Source: Bacillota bacterium
GTDB lineage: Bacteria > Bacillota > Sulfobacillia > Sulfobacillales > Sulfobacillaceae
NCBI GenBank assembly: GCA_021820485.1
Contig: JAKADO010000008.1
Location: 1 to 61,069 of the forward strand
DNA: 61,069 bases
Direction: 5' to 3'
Shown: positions 58,414 to 61,069 of the stretch, piece after piece
Numbering within the stretch: position 1 is the first letter of the stretch
Layout of the letters: each line of letters begins with the position of its first letter
Translations under genes and position numbers: made by a program
The notes under the pieces: generated by a model
Databases searched by the model: none
What the model was told of the DNA's origin: nothing
What the model saw: the letters and a program-made list of their open reading frames with translations, nothing else

Positions 58414-59256
58414 CTAGGCCTTGCCTTTCCAAGGGACCATGCGGTGTTCAATGGTGCGAATAATGAATTCCATCAGGTATCCAATCAGGCCAATGAATAG
58501 GATCCCAACGAAGACCACGGAAATCTGCAGCTCGCCGCCCGCGGTTTCAATCATCGATCCCAGCCCCGATTGGGCGGCAATCATTTCTGCGGCCACCAAG
58601 CAGGTCCAGGCCACGCCAATCCCGACCCGCATGCCCGTGAAGATTTCCGGCAAGGCGGACGGCAGCACCACATAGCGAAATTGCTGCAGTGGTGTGGCGC
58701 CAAACACCTGGGCCACCCGCAGGCGGGTTTCCTGGACGTTTTTCACGCCCGACATGGCACTGATGATTATGATGGGTATGGTGCAGAAGAAAATCAGCAC
58801 GGTCTTGCCGAGCTCGCCGGTGCCAAACCAAATCACCATCACCGGGATATAGGCCAACGGCGGAATGGGTCGCAGAAATTGAAGCAGGGGGTCCACGGCG
58901 GCAAAGATCACGCGATTGGAGGCCATCCAGAAGCCAATGGGCACGCCTACGATGACCGCAGCCACGAAGCCCACAGTGATCCGGCCCACGCTAGCGCCAA
59001 TGTCGGCCCACAAGGTTGACCCACTATATCCGATGGTTGCCGTCACCACCAGTTGGTGGACGACCGCCCCCGGCGACGGCAGGGCCACGGGCGGAAAGAG
59101 CTTCAAGGCCGTCACAAGCCACCAGAGGAAGAGGGTAATCAGAGCCACCAGCCAAGGCACCCAGAGATGGCGCCTTCTAATCCGTGGTGCGGCCGGCAAG
59201 CTCGCCTCTGCCATGGCATCGATTCCCTCATCGTCGCCCGGCATTAGATATCCCAT
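58414..59256 (-). CDS. ABC importer permease, TauC/SsuC type
   Basis: The 280-residue protein has six transmembrane helices and the coupling-loop motif RVAQVFGATPLQQFRYVVLPSALPEIFTGMRVGIGVAW (EAA loop). LWWLVTALKLFPPVALPSPGAV at the N-terminus is typical of SsuC/TauC. It is the first gene of the leftward operon, which is unusual since the binding protein often comes first. ATG 59256 follows AGAGGGGTGA. A c-di-AMP riboswitch lies directly upstream. Confidence 0.92.
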   Translation of the reverse strand: MGYLMPGDDEGIDAMAEASLPAAPRIRRRHLWVPWLVALITLFLWWLVTALKLFPPVALPSPGAVVHQLVVTATIGYSGSTLWADIGASVGRITVGFVAAVIVGVPIGFWMASNRVIFAAVDPLLQFLRPIPPLAYIPVMVIWFGTGELGKTVLIFFCTIPIIIISAMSGVKNVQETRLRVAQVFGATPLQQFRYVVLPSALPEIFTGMRVGIGVAWTCLVAAEMIAAQSGLGSMIETAGGELQISVVFVGILFIGLIGYLMEFIIRTIEHRMVPWKGKA

Positions 59257-59289
59257 AGGTCACCCCTCTTTCGTCCCCAGCGGGGACGT

Positions 59290-59405
59290 CGCTTTCCAAG
59301 CCGACGGGGTCAGCTGACGGGCTAGAGCGGAAAGTGCTCCCTTTTTACGTGCGCCCCGAAAAAATGGGTCCCCCGTAGGGTCTTGAGTCGACCCGTTTTG
59401 GCTCA
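59290..59405 (-). ncRNA. c-di-AMP (ydaO-yuaA) riboswitch upstream of the TauCAB-like operon
   Basis: Read leftward, the leader has CTACGGGGGACCCA (59378-59365), then GGGGCGCA, a variable arm, CTTTCCGCTC, then CCCGTCAGCTGACCCC (59321-59306) and GTCGGC. This is the ydaO order and it parallels the riboswitch before the GH18 gene: both share the CCCGTCAGCT core. A strong stem CGTCCCC-GCT-GGGGACG (59288-59272) follows next to the ribosome site and may be part of the switching element. No clear promoter was found in 59406-59570. Confidence 0.72.
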
Positions 59406-59576
59406 GGATGTAGTCACCACAAACGATGCTTTCTCATCCTATGCAGGCCCCTGCGGCAGTGCCACTGCCCCTCGCGATCCTTTTTTTACCGAGGACAAAA
59501 GACCAGCGATTCGCATTCCCATGAGAAAACAGGTAAGATAGAGAAGCTAATGACGCGGCAGGGAGGGTATCTTCGA

Positions 59577-60206
59577 TTGGCGCAGATCTATGACGTACTG
59601 CTGGTGCGCCATGGCGAAAGCGAAGCCAATGCGGTGGGCCGCTTCGCCTCTCATTCCTGGGATCCGCATTTGACGCCAACGGGGCACCGCCAAGCGGACG
59701 ACCTCGCCGAGCAATTGCAGCACGCCCCCATCCGCCACATTGTCACCAGTCCCTTATTGCGCGCCCAAGAAACCATCGCGCCGCTGGCGGCCGCGCGACA
59801 GATTACCCCTGTTATCCTGCCGGACTTGGCCGAGGTCAATCTGGGGCAATGGGATGGACAACGGCTCGCGGATTTGGAACAGGCGAAGAGTGATGCATTT
59901 GAAGCGTGGCGGCGTGATCCGGAAACCAACCCGCCCCCGGGCGGGGAGTCCATCGGGACGGTCGGGCGTCGCGTGCTCAAAACGCTCGAGGAATTTGTCA
60001 CTCATCACGAACCCGGTCTGACCGTGGCTGCCACGCATGCGGATTGTCTCAAGGGCGTAGTGCTGGTGGTAACCAAAGCGTCCGGCCCCGCTGCCCGCAC
60101 GCTGTTTGTGCCCAACTGCGGGCAATTGATGCTCCGCTACCTGGTCGCCTTTCGGCGCTGGGCACTGGTGCTGGCCCCCCTGCATTTTCCGGATGAAACG
60201 CCCTAA
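59577..60206 (+). CDS. Histidine phosphatase family protein
   Basis: The 209-residue protein has the RHG motif LLVRHGESEANAVG near residue 8, SPLLRAQETIAPLA, LGQWDG, GGESIGTVGRRV and second His in AATHADCLKGV. It matches cofactor-dependent phosphoglycerate-mutase-like phosphatases (GpmB/CobC type); the substrate is unknown. TTG 59577 is chosen because GGGAGGG lies 9 nt upstream, ahead of the in-frame ATG 59550 option. Confidence 0.9.
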   Translation: MAQIYDVLLVRHGESEANAVGRFASHSWDPHLTPTGHRQADDLAEQLQHAPIRHIVTSPLLRAQETIAPLAAARQITPVILPDLAEVNLGQWDGQRLADLEQAKSDAFEAWRRDPETNPPPGGESIGTVGRRVLKTLEEFVTHHEPGLTVAATHADCLKGVVLVVTKASGPAARTLFVPNCGQLMLRYLVAFRRWALVLAPLHFPDETP

Positions 60207-60230
60207 TCCCCTTGAAACCCAACAGGACGC

Positions 60231-60536
60231 CTAGAACTCATGCAACGGTCGCCCGTATTTGCGGGCATTGACCGTTTCCTTCAATCGCACGGCAGATTCC
60301 AAGTCGATGTCGTAAAGGTTGGCAATGGCCGCGACGTAATACAGGACATCATAGAGCTCCTCATCAATGGTGCCTTTGATGTCCCCGGAATCCCGGTAAA
60401 GGGTGCCCTCCTGCATGGCTCGAGCCAGCTCGCCGACTTCCTCCATCAACTTCTGCAGATAGCGCAGCAGCGCTTCGGGTTGGTAGTCGTTTTGGCGGAT
60501 GTGGCGTTGCAGAGCCCGAAGTGTCAAATCACTCAC
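60231..60536 (-). CDS. MazG-like nucleotide pyrophosphohydrolase
   Basis: The 101-residue all-helical protein has the MazG metal motif: LMEEVGELARAM followed by IDEELYDVLYYVAAIAN (E-E-x-x-E plus E-x-x-D). It should hydrolyse nucleoside triphosphates or dCTP-like substrates to monophosphates and pyrophosphate. Start GTG 60536 follows AGGAGGG by 7 nt. It converges on the phosphatase gene. Confidence 0.85.
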   Translation of the reverse strand: MSDLTLRALQRHIRQNDYQPEALLRYLQKLMEEVGELARAMQEGTLYRDSGDIKGTIDEELYDVLYYVAAIANLYDIDLESAVRLKETVNARKYGRPLHEF

Positions 60537-60767
60537 CTAGGTACCCTCCTCTTGGCACCGGGACGGTGCCGCTTGCTTCCATGTTGGCAAAATCCTCTGA
60601 ATTTGTCCATGCCGCGTTGCGCTTGGCCGAATGGCAACGCCCGGAAATTGGTCCACAATCTGAAACCCTCTGGGGCGCGCCGGCATATCCACGTCCATAG
60701 CGGGTGCTTCCCAAGCAACACGATGCACAAATCCCTCCGCACATGTCGACAGAAGGAGATGACCATT

Positions 60768-61069
60768 TTGCCGATGACAGGTCCCATCCATCGTGTCGGT
60801 GCCCAGTTCACGGAGCACTCAATTATTCCAACCCCCTGAAACGCCCCGTCGAGACCATTTGGTACCGCTACGAACGCTACTTCATCATTGCGAGCGATTA
60901 TGAAGTGGACTGGACTGACCCGCCCGACGTGCCGGTGAAGGAATACATCTTTCGGTACGGCAAGCCCAGCTCTCCCGGGGCCCTCGTGCCGGGGCAGTAT
61001 CCCGTGTATAGTCTCATTCCCGGCAGTCCCACTATCAGCCGGTCGCCGAGGTGGTCGAGGTCTACGTCC
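60768..61069 (+). pseudogene. Right-edge gene with two frame breaks in C runs
   Basis: A good ribosome site (AGAAGGAG, 60751-60758) precedes TTG 60768. The frame runs to a TGA at 60837, just inside a C5 run (60832-60836). One extra C would carry it into a second frame that reads KRPVETIWYRYERYFIIAS and DWTDPPDVPVKEYIFRYGK. Near 61030 this frame goes wrong, and one extra C in a CCC run would restore HYQPVAEVVEVYV to the window end. The product is an unrecognised soluble beta-rich protein. Two missing C bases in C runs suggest sequencing errors; a real pseudogene is possible. The 60537-60767 gap holds one perfect hairpin (60554-60570) and no gene. Confidence 0.6.

Noticed and set aside
60554-60570. 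GGCACCG-GGA-CGGTGCC hairpin as a terminator
   Set aside because: No T run follows; it sits upstream of the MazG-like start and is more likely incidental or an operator.
1-61069. CRISPR arrays, insertion sequences, prophage, attachment sites, replication origin
   Set aside because: No regularly spaced repeats, transposase or integrase genes, phage structural genes or DnaA-box clusters were seen.

Overview
The window looks like a chromosomal segment of a fairly GC-rich, acid-loving Firmicute of the Sulfobacillus type. That placement is inference from gene content: strong AGGAGG ribosome sites, many GTG and TTG starts, a 7Fe ferredoxin, YwbE and YkuS family proteins, AcuC, and cyclic-dinucleotide riboswitches. 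Coding density is high. I see no rRNA, tRNA, CRISPR array, insertion sequence or prophage. Both edges cut genes: an MFS transporter on the left, and on the right a gene whose reading frame is broken twice in C runs.

Layout. 1-2.4 kb: a leftward MarR / double-GNAT (ArsN2-ArsN1 type) / MFS operon that looks like detoxification of an arsenical or phosphinothricin-like compound. 2.7-7.2 kb: fRMsr and ferredoxin, then a GNAT plus acyl-CoA-synthetase-like protein divergent from an AcuC-type deacetylase. 7.2-12.8 kb: XPB-like helicase with its usual partner, then oligopeptidase B. 12.9-17.3 kb: thiolase and rhodanese, an EAL phosphodiesterase, then a promoter and c-di-GMP-I-like riboswitch in front of a membrane-bound LuxR-type regulator. 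17.4-21.2 kb: flavin reductase, and a compact leftward HIT / nitronate monooxygenase / guanylate kinase / glycosyltransferase operon. 21.3-24.2 kb: a fused LutB-LutA protein with LutC, then YkuS. 24.4-27.5 kb: a core MetE-like methyltransferase, phosphosulfolactate synthase, a mini zinc protein and SurE, with 11-nt-period direct repeats like Pho boxes at two of the promoters. 27.7-34.2 kb: a membrane protein, an orphan peptide-binding lipoprotein, a GH18 cell-wall hydrolase behind a c-di-AMP (ydaO) riboswitch, and an unrecognised 453-aa protein. 34.2-36.7 kb: TetR with a divergent two-gene drug-type ABC exporter.

36.8-46.3 kb: a cupin, a 6-TM protein, a citrate-synthase-like protein divergent from a LysR regulator, YwbE, an S9 peptidase, an O-antigen-ligase-like protein, a FlK-type thioesterase, a class III CoA-transferase, methylglyoxal synthase, a GNAT and a 27-aa acidic micro-protein. 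46.4-51.4 kb: two unknown proteins, then a leftward M14 carboxypeptidase / class V aminotransferase / reduced PaaK-like adenylating enzyme operon. 51.6-54.6 kb: endonuclease IV, a diacylglycerol-kinase-type lipid kinase and a GH1 glycosidase. 55.1-59.3 kb: a leftward TauABC-like ABC importer, MarR and AcoX/NAD-kinase-like operon behind a second c-di-AMP riboswitch. 59.6-61.1 kb: a histidine phosphatase, a MazG-like protein and the broken right-edge gene.

The strongest themes are second-messenger control (two c-di-AMP riboswitches and one c-di-GMP riboswitch next to a c-di-GMP phosphodiesterase gene), fused enzymes (ArsN2-ArsN1, LutB-LutA, GNAT with ACS), and several tightly overlapped operons.
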